64,000 bases of DNA from contig NC_090444.1 in NCBI RefSeq assembly GCF_031143425.1, forward strand, positions 1,353,776,323 through 1,353,840,322. Reading direction: 5' to 3'. A program made the translations under genes and the position numbers. This DNA is from Pleurodeles waltl. Lineage: Eukaryota > Chordata > Amphibia > Caudata > Salamandridae. This document shows positions 53,058 through 64,000 of this stretch, in pieces. Under the pieces are notes generated by a model that was not told the origin of the DNA, did not search any database, and saw only the letters and a program-made list of their open reading frames with translations. Numbering within the stretch: the stretch's first letter is position 1; the number at the start of each line of letters is the position of its first letter.

Positions 53058-54569
53058 CTAATCTGAGTCCAGGTCTATCTTCATAAAGTCGTTGAGATGT
53101 TGCTGTAGCATCATCCTATTACTTAGCTCGTCCCTTGATACAGGTTTCCTTACACACGATGTAGCACAGAGGCCACATATTGCAGGAGCACACTGTACAC
53201 ACAGACAGGACAGGAAAAGAATGGCTAAGACCATCCCAATGACTACCAGAGTCTTCCATCCCCAGGCGGATATCAGCTCCCTGAACCACCTCATCAATGA
53301 CCAATCTCCTTTATCCACGTGAATAGATTCGGAGATCTTATGCAGTTTGGAAATGGCCTGGTAGACTGTCGGAGCGTTATCTGGGATGAAAACACAGCAA
53401 CTTGATTGGATCACTTTACATACCCCACCTCGGTCTGCAAGTATGACGTCTAATGCGACCCTGTTCTGAAGAGTCATAAGGCGATCCGACTGGAGCTCAG
53501 CAGTCAAATTACCAAGGGCACCGGCGGTTTCCACTACCGTGGATTCAACCACCTTTGTCAATTGCCTTATGTTCCTGCTGTTAACCATAGGACTCCAAAA
53601 CGGCAGAAAACCCTTTACGAAATCTCCAAATTCTTGTCCTGTAGTGTCTTCTTTACTTATGACACCTCTAACTATCCTTGTTTTATGGTAATCTGCCGCC
53701 GCCGTGTAGGTGGGAGGTAACAGGAACGAAACAAAACATGTGCCTGAGAAGTCAGGGGGCAACCATGTATAGGGTCTATTATGGCAGATGAAATAGGTAC
53801 CCTTAGCTGCTAAGAACGAAGGAGAAGTCTGAGACGCAAAAACATATGTTTCAGTGCAGATACTTTTCCCTAACTGAGCTCTGGGATTCTTGCCATTACC
53901 TTGCAGACATAGGTGACCCTGATGGGGTACAATTCAAATCGGGGAGGATCTCTTTGCTCGCTGGTTCCCACTCAGAGTAACTCCATATCCTGTTATGTTC
54001 CATCCAATATATGCTAGTGTCTCATCTCTCGGGATAGTCTCATAGGAAATATCTTCCCTAATCATATCTACTATACCCTTAGCTAGAGCACTATTCTTAG
54101 GATTATCTTTCACAGAACGTAGGGGGTTGGCTTCATACGCGTATATGAACACCGTTCTATATGCCCATACAGAACCATTATGGCTGAAAGGCAGGACCAG
54201 ATAAGGGATACCTTTATCAGTAGTATGAGGCATAAGACCACACACCCAACAGTTAGTTGTGTTCACTACTAATTGGTGTTGGTGTAGAAGCTGAATGAAT
54301 GAATTGTTGACAAATTCTAATCTTCTGGCAGACTCGTGTTCAGGCAGGGGGTGAAAAGAATGCAAGGAAACAGTAGAAGGAGGTATGGGCTGTGTAATGG
54401 GTGCAAATGTCACTTGAAAAGAGAATAAAACATATCCTATTAAAAACGTCATTACACTAAGCAACATGAAAATACATAATATCAAAAATCGTTTCTTTGT
54501 CATTATTATACCCATTCTGGCTTTAAAGTCCATCTGTCTGGCAGGTCTCTCATTCTTGAAAAACTCCAT
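53058..54569 (-). pseudogene. env: Endogenous retroviral envelope (one nonsense codon)
   Basis: Minus-strand frame of about 500 codons from an ATG at 54569, interrupted by one TGA at 53936-53934. The N-terminus has about 25 hydrophilic residues before a hydrophobic segment (an unusually long leader). Several N-glycosylation-type NxT/S sites and a CWVCG motif follow, then a basic RAKR just before the stop. The C-terminal part has an immunosuppressive-like helix with a downstream CX6CC, a membrane span near 53200 and a short Cys-rich tail. These are features of gamma/epsilon-type Env. Inactive as it stands. It overlaps nothing; pol ends at 54770. Confidence 0.85.
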
Positions 54570-54769
54570 CCTCTCTAATTGCTGCTCGTGGTGGTAGGGT
54601 GTTCTATGCTAGGGAATGCTTCTGTCAGTCCAGGGCAACTCCCTTAGACCGACCAGAACTGTCGACCTAACGTCTTCAGCTGCACTCCAAAGACTTGGGC
54701 AACCACGACCCTACAGCTGAACCCGGATGGTGGTTCGAAAAGAAAAAAAAACAAAAATAAGAAAGTTTC

Positions 54770-56857
54770 TCAGATGAGAGAGCTGCACCTTTCAAAAAAA
54801 ATAGCAAAGGAATGGGAAAAAAAATATTTGTCCTTAGTTCTTGGTCTCAAATTATAACGGCTTTTTCCAGGTACTGTCTGGTTCTGGAACAAGAGTTCAG
54901 GCTCTGTAGTGTTCAATCGAATTGACGGTAGCACAGCTTCTTGCGAATTATTGTCACTTTCTCGTTCAGAAATTGTTCCTTTTACACGTGCATTGCTAAA
55001 TGGCAAAAAAGGAGGCACAGTCTCAGTCTCAGAGTCAGCGATCCCCTCCTGGACCCACCGGTCGTACGGTAGAGGAAAAGGGACTCTCTTGCAGTGTACG
55101 CCGTGGATCCAGTTCTTTTTCCCTTCCACTCGAACAGCTGATCTTGTTGAGAGAAGGACGAGGTGGGGGCCGGTCCAACGGGGCTGGTCATTCTTTGTCC
55201 GCTGGAAGTTCTTGACCAGTACCCATGATCCAGGATCGATAAGATGTCCTGGAGCTTCAGAGACCTGAGGCAGAGTATCGTGAACCTGTTGGTGTAGAAC
55301 ACACAATTTAGCCGTCAATTCATACAAATAATCAAGCAGTACAGGGTGTTCGATCTCACTGAATTTTGTTGGTCTTGGCACTCCCCATATGTTGGCCGGG
55401 CGGCCAAACACAATTTCATAGGGACTAAGTCCCACTCGCGAATGCACAGTCATTCTTGTTGATAGGAATGCTAGAGGCAGAGCGTCAGGCCATTTAAGAC
55501 CAGAGCTTGTTTGTATCTTTGCCAACTTCAGTTTTAGCGTGCCATTATAGCACTCTACTAGTCCAGCTGATTGGGGGTGATTTGCAGCGTGGAATTTTTG
55601 CTGGATACCTAGCCCTTCACATACTTTTTTCATCACTCGACCCACAAATTCACTCCCATTATCACTCCAGACCATTCTCGGCATTCCAAACATAGGGAAG
55701 AATTGTTTGGCAAGGGCTTTAGCTGTGGATAAGGCAGTGTTGTCTTTTAAGGGATATGCTTCTACCCATCTTGAAAAAGCACAAACAACAACGAGTACGT
55801 ATTTCAGATTGTTGCACCTTTCCATGTGGATGAAATCTAGCTGCAAAACCTCGAACGGATACGTTGGAGGCGCAAAATGACCAGCTGGAGTTGGGGTTCC
55901 CCTACCAGGATTGTATTTCAGACACACCATGCAATTCTTGACCACATTCTCTGCACATTTAGGAATTCCAGCATTTTGCCATACTGGAGCCAACAACTTA
56001 CAAATCCCTTTCACACTGATATGGGCCATTCCATGAGCCATTGTCACCACTGCAAGCACATACGCATCGGGTAACAACCATCGCTGATGTTCTGACAAGT
56101 CAACCCAACAACCATTTTCATCCAATTTACCCGTACTCTCTTTCCACACACTCAACTCTTTCTCTGAAGCTTCAGCTTGAAGAGACTTCACACCCTCTAT
56201 CGTATCTTCACATATTCCAACGTCACCAACCCATCTTGCGGGGCCTGCAACATACATTCGATTCATCACATCTGTTGCTGTTTCTTTTGCGATTTCGTCA
56301 GCAAATGCATTGCCACGACCGACATCATCAGTAACCTTCTTGTGTGCACTGCATTTCACAATCGCAACTTGTAATGGCAATGTCAGTGACTCAAGAAGCT
56401 CATTCACCAACTGACCATGCTGAATTTTAGCTCCATGCGAAGTCAGGAACCCACGTTCTTTCCACAATCGTCCAAAACTATGGGCCACACCAAACGCATA
56501 CTGGCTGTCGGTATATATGGTCACTTTCATTCCTTTCGATAACACACACGCTCTCGTAAGTGCAATCAGCTCTGCTGCTTGAGCTGAATTATGTGATATA
56601 CGTGCAGCTTCAACAATCGTATGCAAAGTTGTGACAGCATATGCTGCAGTCGTATCACCATTCGGAAGCTTGAAGCATGAACCATCCACCCATAAGGTAC
56701 CATCACACTCTACAAGAGGAGTATCTTTAAGATCTACTCTCCCTTTCGTTTCTTCTTCTGTCCTAAGAAAACAATCATGTTGTTCAACATCATCTGTTTC
56801 TACTGAAATTGGCAATAACGTGGCTGGATTCAACGTATTGCACCTCTTTATGTGCAC
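54770..56857 (-). pseudogene. pol: Retroviral RNase H-integrase part of pol
   Basis: 695 codons, minus strand. RNase H: VDGSCFKLPNG, an AQAAELIALTRA Glu, YTDSQYAFGV and a late Asp near NAFADEIAK. Integrase: HHCC zinc-binding region (HGMAHISVKG ... CMVCLKYN), catalytic DDE in LDFIHM, WSDNGSEFVG and GLVECYNGTLK, then a GPHLVL C-terminal SH3-like domain. This is in another frame from the protease-RT ORF, overlapping it at 56857-56790, so a frameshift separates RT from RNase H. Probably a mutation, since retroviral pol is normally continuous here. Confidence 0.9.
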
Positions 56858-58574
56858 ATGAACTCGCTAACAGTGTCAACTCGTAACCTGATAATCGAGC
56901 ACTAGTTAAATGCTGTGTCTTGGTCCTGTTTAACAACGTGTCCACTGCATGTGGAACCATCACAATCAACATATTATTCATCACTAACCCAGCAGACTGT
57001 CGAATAGAAACAGCTGCGGCCGCTGTGGCTCTCAAGCAACTCGGCAATGCTTTAGCTACCGGATCCAAAGTTGACGAAAAATATGCGCATGGGCGCTGCT
57101 TGTCTCCAAAAGACTGTGTCAGCACTGACAATGCACAACCCTCTTTCTCATGGACATACAGTGTAAAGGGCTTACTGTAGTCGGGGGTACCCAACACAGG
57201 AGCCGAACACAATGCATTACGCAATTCGGAAAAACTTTTCTGACAATCTTCAGACCACAGAACGGGGTTTGGTGTATCTTTATAGGTCAATGCTACCAAA
57301 GGTTTGGCCAGCAAAGAAAAATTTGGTATCCATTGTCTGCAGTATGATGTAATGCCCAAGAAAGCAAGTACTTCTCTCTGTGTCCTTGGCACACTCAATT
57401 TTGCAATTGCCTGAATTCTTTCTGAGGTCAGTTTCCTTCCCTCTTTCGATAAGAGATGACCTAAGTAGGTCACTTCTTGTCGACAATATTGCAGTTTTGA
57501 AAGGGACACTTTGTGATGTAAATCAGACAAATGACGCAACAACAACAAGGTGGCTTCTTTGCAAATCTCTTCAGTATCTGTAGCGACTAGCAAATCATCA
57601 ATGTACTGAATAAGGGTAGCGCCGTCAGGTAAAACAATTGCATCAAGCTGTGTTTTTAAGGCCTGACTATATATTGATGGACTTTCACAGTAGCCTTGTG
57701 GAGCGCGTTTGAAGCGGAAACTTCGGCCTCCTAAACTGAATCCAAAAATATCCCTGCTCTCCTCTGCAATCGGGATGCTGAAGAAAGCATTCTTTAAGTC
57801 AATCACCGAGAACCAAGTGGCGGAAGCTGGAATCATAGTCAATATGGCAGTGATATCAGGAACAACTGGAAACTGTGGCACAACTATTTTATTTACCTCT
57901 CTAAGATCAATCACGAGCCTGTAAACAGGCGGCTTAGAGGGGTCAGTACGTTTCAAAACAGGCAGAACAGGACTATTACAAACGTTGCCTCTTGTCTCTT
58001 CAATTACATCTGTTTCAATTAAATCATAAATGATCGCTAGCAACGCCTTTTCACCTTCACTAGAGATCTTGTATTGTTGAATGCGTGGTAATTTAACATT
58101 GGCTTTCAATGTCACAACATAAGGCGGTATTTCCAAAAGACCCACGTCATTAGGACCAGTAGCCCAAATGGTATCAGGAAGACACAACAATTCGGTCGGA
58201 AGTTTATCCTTCGACAAATACATTGGAGAGACCATTTTCCTACCCAGTGTAAGTTGTACTCCCGAAGGAGAACAATATAATGTCGCATACAATCTTTTCA
58301 ACAAATCCAATCCTAACAAGTTTTCACCACAACCTGTCGTCAGAATAAGGGGTGCTTCCAATTCACAAGGTCCAACAGAAAGGGACATAGGACTAGAAAT
58401 CGGGTTCCTAACCGGGGCGCCAGAAAATCCTACTGAAACATTCATCTCGCCAGACAAAGGTGCGCCAGGGAGCTTTGAGTGCATAATAGAACTCTTTGTA
58501 GCACCAGTATCCAACAGAAAAGGCTCCGACACACCTGATGTAATCACCTTAACGTAAGGTCCATTCTGATCCAC
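56790..58574 (-). CDS. pol: Retroviral protease and reverse transcriptase part of pol
   Basis: 594 codons, minus strand. Protease: LLDTGATKS active site near residue 20 and LLGLDLL near 95. RT: PVLPVLKR, VIDLREVNKIV, first catalytic Asp in FSVIDLKNAFF, APQGYCESPSIY, and YIDDLLVAT; thumb/connection with YLGHLLSKEGR and YCRQWIPNFS. Open to the frameshift. The start lies downstream of the gag stop (58715) in a different frame, so Pro-Pol would need frameshifting or its own arrangement; the gag end is itself damaged. Confidence 0.9.
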   Translation of the reverse strand: MDQNGPYVKVITSGVSEPFLLDTGATKSSIMHSKLPGAPLSGEMNVSVGFSGAPVRNPISSPMSLSVGPCELEAPLILTTGCGENLLGLDLLKRLYATLYCSPSGVQLTLGRKMVSPMYLSKDKLPTELLCLPDTIWATGPNDVGLLEIPPYVVTLKANVKLPRIQQYKISSEGEKALLAIIYDLIETDVIEETRGNVCNSPVLPVLKRTDPSKPPVYRLVIDLREVNKIVVPQFPVVPDITAILTMIPASATWFSVIDLKNAFFSIPIAEESRDIFGFSLGGRSFRFKRAPQGYCESPSIYSQALKTQLDAIVLPDGATLIQYIDDLLVATDTEEICKEATLLLLRHLSDLHHKVSLSKLQYCRQEVTYLGHLLSKEGRKLTSERIQAIAKLSVPRTQREVLAFLGITSYCRQWIPNFSLLAKPLVALTYKDTPNPVLWSEDCQKSFSELRNALCSAPVLGTPDYSKPFTLYVHEKEGCALSVLTQSFGDKQRPCAYFSSTLDPVAKALPSCLRATAAAAVSIRQSAGLVMNNMLIVMVPHAVDTLLNRTKTQHLTSARLSGYELTLLASSCAHKEVQYVESSHVIANFSRNR

Positions 58575-58714
58575 TGGAACAAAAAAAACTCCCTCTCTTC
58601 GTCTATGGCTGTCCTAGCAATTATTACCTTCCAAGTTCTCATCTTCTGCATAGTAGTCGTCAGCATAGTACTGAGCCGTCCTACCAGACGCGTTATGTTG
58701 CTGGTCAAAACTAT

Positions 58715-61050
58715 TCATTGAGTTTTGAACGGAAAGGAACGTGTGTTCTGGGGAAAACTTCCACGTCCTCTACCTCTAGGAGCTTGTTGAACACCTCGAC
58801 CTCTTGCGCCAGAAGCACCATTCGTACGCTGCAACAAAATAGGACAACTATACTTGAAATGACCCTCTTCTTTACAATATGAACACTGATTGGGACCTAC
58901 AGGAACACGTGGTTGAGAAAACTCGAACCTTTGCGAGTTTCTCTGGAACTGTTGAGGTTGCTGATAGTTACTCTGACCACCACGTGACGGATACGCCTGT
59001 TGTAAAAGAACCTTCGTCTTTAATTCTTTAGTTTTCTTGTCTGCTCTATCCTTCTCATCTTTATCCCTATTTTCGTAGTACTGTGCAGTAGCCAATATTT
59101 GTGCTGAAGAGGAAATTGCCCAAGAACTCTCTGAATCCTTCAATTTATTACACAGCTCGGCAAGCAAATTGTGCACAAACTTGTCGACGAACAACCGTTA
59201 ACCACCTTCTGTACTCATATCTTGACCACTGTGGTCGATAAACGTTTCCTCAAACCTGGTGAAGAAATCAGACACTGTTTCATCTTTCTTCTGCTTACAT
59301 GCAGACAATTTATCCCAATTCACACGCATCGCAGGCATTAAAGTCTTCATGTAAGTAATGATCCTAGCAGGCAGTTCTGCAACCAAAGGCTCAGGCTTGG
59401 CACCACCAACTTGTCTATCATTTGCAGCACTAATATTAGCCCATGAGTCACCTAACTCTTGCGCATGATCTGTATGGCGAATCAATCCCCACAAAGGCTG
59501 TGGAACAACATTCCCAAATAACATGTCTATGTCGGCTAAATTCATAATGCATGAGTCTGCAGTCTGTGACAATTCCTTATAATACCCTGCAGGGTTTTTA
59601 CGGGGATCAGGCAAAGTCTGCTTAAGGGCTAAAACTTCAGCTCGCTTCCACGGAACATGTACCCAAACACGCTGAAAATGAGCTGGGACAGCATCAATTT
59701 GATTAGCAACATCAGCCTCAACGGCGTCCTTCCATACCGGAGGGACTTCTCTCATTGGGTACTGTTGCACCTTTTTTTTAACAGAGGAGTCATGTTGGAA
59801 CAATGACTGAGAAGGATCCTTATTCCTAAAGGACAACAACGTCGCAACTGCTGTCTCAACATCCGAACCCACAATCGTGCCCGTTGCAAACTCAAACCGT
59901 ACACGGCACAAATCAGGTGGATTTGTTTCCAAATCATTATCCTCTAATTCCTCACAAAGGAAAGCACACATTTTCTCAAAAACGTATCTTTGTTTCGGTG
60001 CTCCCCATTGACGGAAGACATCCATAACAAACTCTACATCGTATCTTAAAGGGTAAACAACCCATTTACACGCCATACGGTCAAACATTTCTCTCTCTTG
60101 AGAATTAGGCAGTTGACTACGCGACTGTTTACGCTCCGAATCTGGGGTCACACCAGACGACCCAAAGAGAGGAAATATAAGGCTGGCAACAGTATCTGTC
60201 ATTCTCTGTCAGACAGAAGGAGAAGTTGATGAAAGAACAGGAGGAAAAACAGAGGGAGGCAAGGCAGACGCAGAAGCAGACGCAGAGGCAGTATCAGGAA
60301 GAACACCAGAAGAGGCAGTCGATGTAGTACATAAAGTCGCAGGAGGTACAGATGAAGCAGGTAGCGAAGTCGGCAGCCCTTGAAGGGACTGCGCCATAGT
60401 AGTAGGAGCCAACTGAAGAGGAGCTGGCGGCTGTGGAAGAACCTGAGGCACAATAACCGGAGGTTGCACAGCTAAAGGTTGCGGAGGTGCGGTAGCATTC
60501 TGCGCATAAGGGGGTGGCGACCTCAACAAGTGCGACATTAAAGGATCTTTCTCAAGTTATTTTGCTGCATCTTGCTGAAGAAGCGGAAGAACTGGATAAC
60601 ATTTATCGGTCACCAATTTACGTTGCCTGTGCAACTGCTCATTCGTCTGTTCTTCTTCATCATCTTTAAACTGCATAGCAGCTTGCATTATCGAGATACC
60701 CTCTTCCCTCTTATTTCTCTTTGCTAATTTAATTTCCTTCTGTTTGTCTTCCTTACGCCATAGGCGGAAAGAGTCAAACATCGCCGGCCGGGCTTTCTTC
60801 TTGAAAAGTTTAACCTCCAGATTATCCAGAATCTCTGTGTCAAAACTACCATATTGGGGCCATTTTAAAACACCATCTTTCCTGGTGTATCGGATCCATA
60901 CTTCATTATATGTGAGGGGGCTATGCCATGTTTCACATATAGTTCATAGGTTGGAGTTCCAATCGGAGGAACCGGACACGAGTCCTCCAATCGGGAATCC
61001 CTATTATAACCAAGACAAAACAAATTTCCATATCTGCTAAGACCAGGCAT
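58715..61050 (-). pseudogene. gag: Retroviral gag, multiply broken
   Basis: Starts MPGLSRYGNLF at 61050. It runs through matrix, a charged KEDKQKEIKLAKRNKREE segment (about 60730), a Pro/Gln-rich region with the late-domain motif PPPY (about 60510), capsid (60202-59198, with NPAGYYKELSQTAD) and nucleocapsid (59194-58715) with one CCHC knuckle CSYCKEEGHFKYSCP and an Arg/Gly-rich tail. Frame breaks near 60865, at 60557, near 60209 and a stop at 59198-59200. Forms the virus core; inactive here. Confidence 0.85.
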
Positions 61051-61464
61051 CTTCGCTCTCTAGTCTAGCTTCAAACTTCAAAGGATTATCGAATACGATA
61101 GTCTCGTGAATACACGAATCCCTCGGCTTTGGTACTTGCAAGTTCCAAATCAAAGATCCCAAGGGGATACCAAACTAAGAACCAAACTAAGGACTGGGAG
61201 ACGCTCCACTTATACTTAACTGAGGTATCGATGACGTCACCAGAAGACTCGTTTATCGTTTCGCTCTACCAAATCATCAAGGGTCCAAAACAGGGCGATA
61301 GTCAGGGCAGCAGTCCTTCGTAGCCGTCGGGAAGCGGGGAACCTCGCAGCAAAGACTTTCGGGCCACGTCGACATACAGGGGTCGATGAAGTGGCGGCCT
61401 CCCTCCAGAATTTTCACACGAAGCTCCTCACGAACCTCTGGCTTGGACTGGTACCGCTGAAATC

Positions 61465-61482
61465 GCCCCACGTTGGGCGCCA
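61465..61482 (-). other. Primer binding site, tRNA-Lys(1,2) type
   Basis: Minus strand TGGCGCCCAACGTGGGGC, two bases after the 5' LTR end. This matches the known tRNA-Lys1,2 site used by spuma- and some betaretroviruses. Confidence 0.9.
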
Positions 61483-61484
61483 AC

Positions 61485-62337
61485 TGAAGTACTGGGTTTT
61501 TCAGAACCCAGTGGTGCCAGGGAACACACCCTAAGACTTCGAGTCCTTCCTGTTTCAGACTACAGAAACACAGAGTCTTCTTGGTGAAGTCAAAGATCTT
61601 GTTTAATGCCTGCAGCCAGTAACAGGTATCCTAGAAGTACAACACGGTGTATATTCTCAGGAGACTGCTGCTCTTGCAAAGCTAACCTTCTCTTTTATAC
61701 AAAATATTATGCTTTGGGCAAACATTCCTTATTTTACAGTTGACCATTCACATATTTTCACTACAAAGAAATAGCAGAGTTATGATGACAAGCCCATATT
61801 CCAGTTTGTCCAGCCCTCAATCAATTACCCGGCAAGGCTTAGTACTTTCATCAGATATCGACAGACCCCCAATATAAACGGGCACCTCCTCCTTGTAAAG
61901 CAAGTCATAAAGAAAGAAACAGGGACAGGTGTGTGTAAGATTAGGCATGGTTTGTGTGTGATGAAAGGTTTTATGATGTGTTGTGCCTTGATACTAATCT
62001 CATTCGGCCACTGGGAAAGAAACTGGCCGAACAGGTTTGGCTTCAGGCAGTGGAGTCAGCTTGCCCAGGTCACAGAGGAGTCAGCAAAGGTGTACGTGTC
62101 CTTCAGACTCGTTTTCAGCATTAGACATTGGCCTATGTGAGGGCAATCACAAAATGGCTGTCGTTTAAATGGAACACGAGGGTTCAAGACGGAAACTCTG
62201 ATATTCGGGTGATTTAGTTACCCGAATATGAATACAATGCTTGTGCATACTATTCTAATCATTCTCGGTCTGCTGATACCAAAATCGTTGTGATACGACG
62301 ATGTTTATAACCCGGGTCCAGAATTTTCAGTACCACA
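61485..62337 (-). repeat. Retroviral 5' LTR
   Basis: 853 bp. TATAAAAG on the minus strand at 61699-61692. The AATAAA of the other LTR is ATTAAA here. Confidence 0.95.
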
Positions 62338-62566
62338 TGACAAAGAGCTTGGTCACCTCACTGATGTCATTCTCCTCCTCACTGAAGTGACACTTCCCTT
62401 TCTCTTTCTCCTGGGAATTTGCTGGTCTATCCTGGCTTGTACTGAGCTGATTGGGATCGCTCTGGGCCGGCAGTCTCCATCTTGGGTCTTTGTGGTTTTT
62501 TTTTCTTTCTCTTGGGCTGTTTTTCTTACAGTAATGCTGAAAAAATGCTGCCACGATTAGAGTCAA
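62338..62566 (-). pseudogene. Myb/SANT-like ORF, part before the retrovirus
   Basis: Minus strand encodes a basic/Lys-Ser region, then CHFSEEENDISEVTKLFV, the usual first helix of Myb/SANT-like accessory proteins, running into the TGAC duplication. The rest is at 52161-51906. Confidence 0.55.
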
Positions 62567-63351
62567 AAGACGTGCGGATAATCATTGTGATAACACTTTT
62601 GCAGCATTAGCGTCATTTTTCTTTATGGCAACGGTTAGCATAATTTTTATTATACTAACCTTTCCTTTGCTCCATGGTGCGTCATTTTATAAATACGGCG
62701 AACGGATGGCGCAAGGGAATGTTGTTAGATGGTGGTATTTGTTTCTACGCACAGCTGCACTAGTGCTGTTGTGCTTCATTTTTCTTAGATCTGGGCCTAG
62801 GCTCATATAGTTTGACACTGGAAATCACCTAGAGCCGTATAGAATCTTTGGGACTCAGCCATTGATGAGACTTATTTTACAAGGACTGTTCCTACAAATG
62901 ACTATTGCATTATCTGCCCTGCTTTGGATTTTGATACAATATTATATGGATTCGATGGAAGGAATATTCCCTGTCCTTGACTAAAATTCTTGAGAAAGCC
63001 TTACGCCATCAAGCAGTTTAGGGGTGAAACAGGTATCAGCTGTCATGTTCATTGTAACCTTGTGAAACAAGCTGTGCGGAGGGATCAAGTAAACAATTAA
63101 TAATAAAACATAAACTTGGAGTAACCAAAAAAATAATCAATAAAAGAAAATGGCCTGATTCATCACTCTGGGTGAACTCAATGATGAGAGCGTTGAACCT
63201 TGGATTACACTCTTATAACCATATTTATGGCGAATTAGTGTAGGGCAGCGCTGCAAGTCTTCTTGCTGTGCTGCCCTTTGTAAAATGTGAAAGGGCAGGA
63301 ATGTACCGTATTTATGAAATATGGTGCTTGCTCCTTTCTCCCTGCACTGGC
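62567..63351. repeat. MITE-like and unclassified sequence
   Basis: 62585-62805 has cassettes (atggtgcgtcattttataaa, tacggcgaacggatggcgc) and an agatctgggcctag end like the other short repeats. 63130-63340 contains an imperfect inverted gtagggcagc...gctgcccttt stem. No gene. Confidence 0.4.
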
Positions 63352-64000
63352 TGTAGGAGGCTGGCCTGGCTTATAGTGGGTACCTTGTGATACTTACACC
63401 CTGTGCCAGGTCCAGTTATCCCTTATTAGTAGAATAGAGGTGTTTCTAGCAGCTTAGGCTGATAGAAGGTAGCTATGGCAAAGCCAGTGTGTCCTGGCAG
63501 AGGTCTGGCACACACTGGAGGAGCTCTGGGCACCTCCCCTGGGAGGTACTGGTCAGGGGAGTGGTCACTCCCCTTTCCTTTGTCCAGTTTCACGCCAGGG
63601 CAGGGCTGGGAGATCCCTGAACAGGTGTAGACTGGCTTATGCAGAGAAGGGCACCATCTGTGCCCATCAAAACATTTCCATGTATCCAAACATTCCATGG
63701 GAATGTTTGGATACAGAGGAAATTTGGGAATTGGCAGAGAGAGACCTGTCCCTAACTGGCTGGGCCCTAGTAACCTGGCCTCTAGGAGTGAAAGATGCCC
63801 TACTAATATGTGACCCTCTAACACTACCAGTGTCACTAGGTGGCCTGCTAGAGGGCAGGACTTTGTAAGAGCCCTCCCTAGCATCTTCAGGGACCTCCTC
63901 TGAGTCTGACTGGGAAGCCTCCCCCTTTTCCTCTCTTTTCTGAGATGGGCCAGACTGGTTCTGGTCATCCTGTAAGAGCAGGTTAAAGAGAAACTCTTTT
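63352..64000 (-). mobile_element. R2-family LTR end joined to gag fragment (continues past window)
   Basis: 63352-63670 (TGTAGGAGGCTGGCC on the plus strand) matches the R2 LTR family, including the stretch like 27000-27120. 64000-63690 on the minus strand resembles R2 gag N-terminus (Ser-rich, TPRGQVTRAQPVRDRSLS against STSRGQVTRVTKARERSTS). An internal deletion appears to have joined them. Confidence 0.6.

Larger units (their letters stand above)
52162..62337 (-). mobile_element. Endogenous retrovirus, complete but defective
   Basis: Reverse orientation, 10.2 kb. LTRs at 61485-62337 (5') and 52162-53014 (3'), target duplication TGAC at 52158-52161 and 62338-62341, primer site, gag, protease-RT, RNase H-integrase and env in order. 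About eight differences between LTRs by eye (about 99 percent identity), so integration was recent. CX6CC in Env and MLV-like features in RT suggest a gamma/epsilon-like relationship; this is inference. Confidence 0.95.

Overview
The window is a stack of transposable elements from a very large, repeat-rich vertebrate genome. No host gene, tRNA, rRNA or CRISPR array was recognised. The mix (PIF/Harbinger DNA transposons with introns, long-LTR Gypsy-like elements, an L2/CR1-type LINE with an (AAATC)n tail, and a complete endogenous retrovirus) suggests a salamander or newt such as Pleurodeles. That is an inference from composition, not a database match.

Layout. (1) 1-8332: a Gypsy-like LTR element (R1), 5' LTR cut by the window start. 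It carries a SAP-like Gag-type ORF, a long ORF with about ten 37-residue repeats, and a 3' LTR holding a 629-bp element made of a chain of perfect hairpins. R1 sits inside a transposase exon. (2) 8333-19537: remains of one Harbinger family (family E: HARBI1 plus strand, accessory gene minus strand, a duplicated last exon), a second hairpin-chain element (13831-14388), MITE-like repeats and long unrecognised stretches. (3) 19538-49224: a nested block. The outer Harbinger A (reverse orientation, matching 23-bp terminal repeats about 29.7 kb apart) contains a cluster of LTR pieces (22680-29016), a partial Harbinger B (29685-36883) and a complete Harbinger C (39912-49010, terminal repeats and TAT target duplication). 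(4) 49225-62566: fragments of a Myb/SANT-like ORF broken by a 5'-truncated LINE and by a full endogenous retrovirus (52162-62337) with 853-bp LTRs, TGAC target duplication, lysine-tRNA-type primer site, gag, pol and env, all with disabling breaks. (5) 62567-64000: a MITE-like stretch and another LTR/gag fragment.

How the parts work together. Harbingers A, B and C share one plan. Gene 1 (Myb/SANT-like protein, two exons) is convergent with the HARBI1 DDE transposase. The transposase has a tiny first exon (MET...arginine-rich, 83 nt in B and C, 71 nt in A) beside the opposite terminal repeat. A third gene, another Myb/SANT-like protein with three exons, lies antisense inside transposase intron 1. 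The splice phase agrees in all three copies. The hairpin-chain elements share element C's terminal sequence and 3-bp target duplications, so they are probably non-autonomous passengers of the same transposase. Two of them differ by paired, compensatory changes in several stems. These two observations are the strongest candidates for undescribed biology here.
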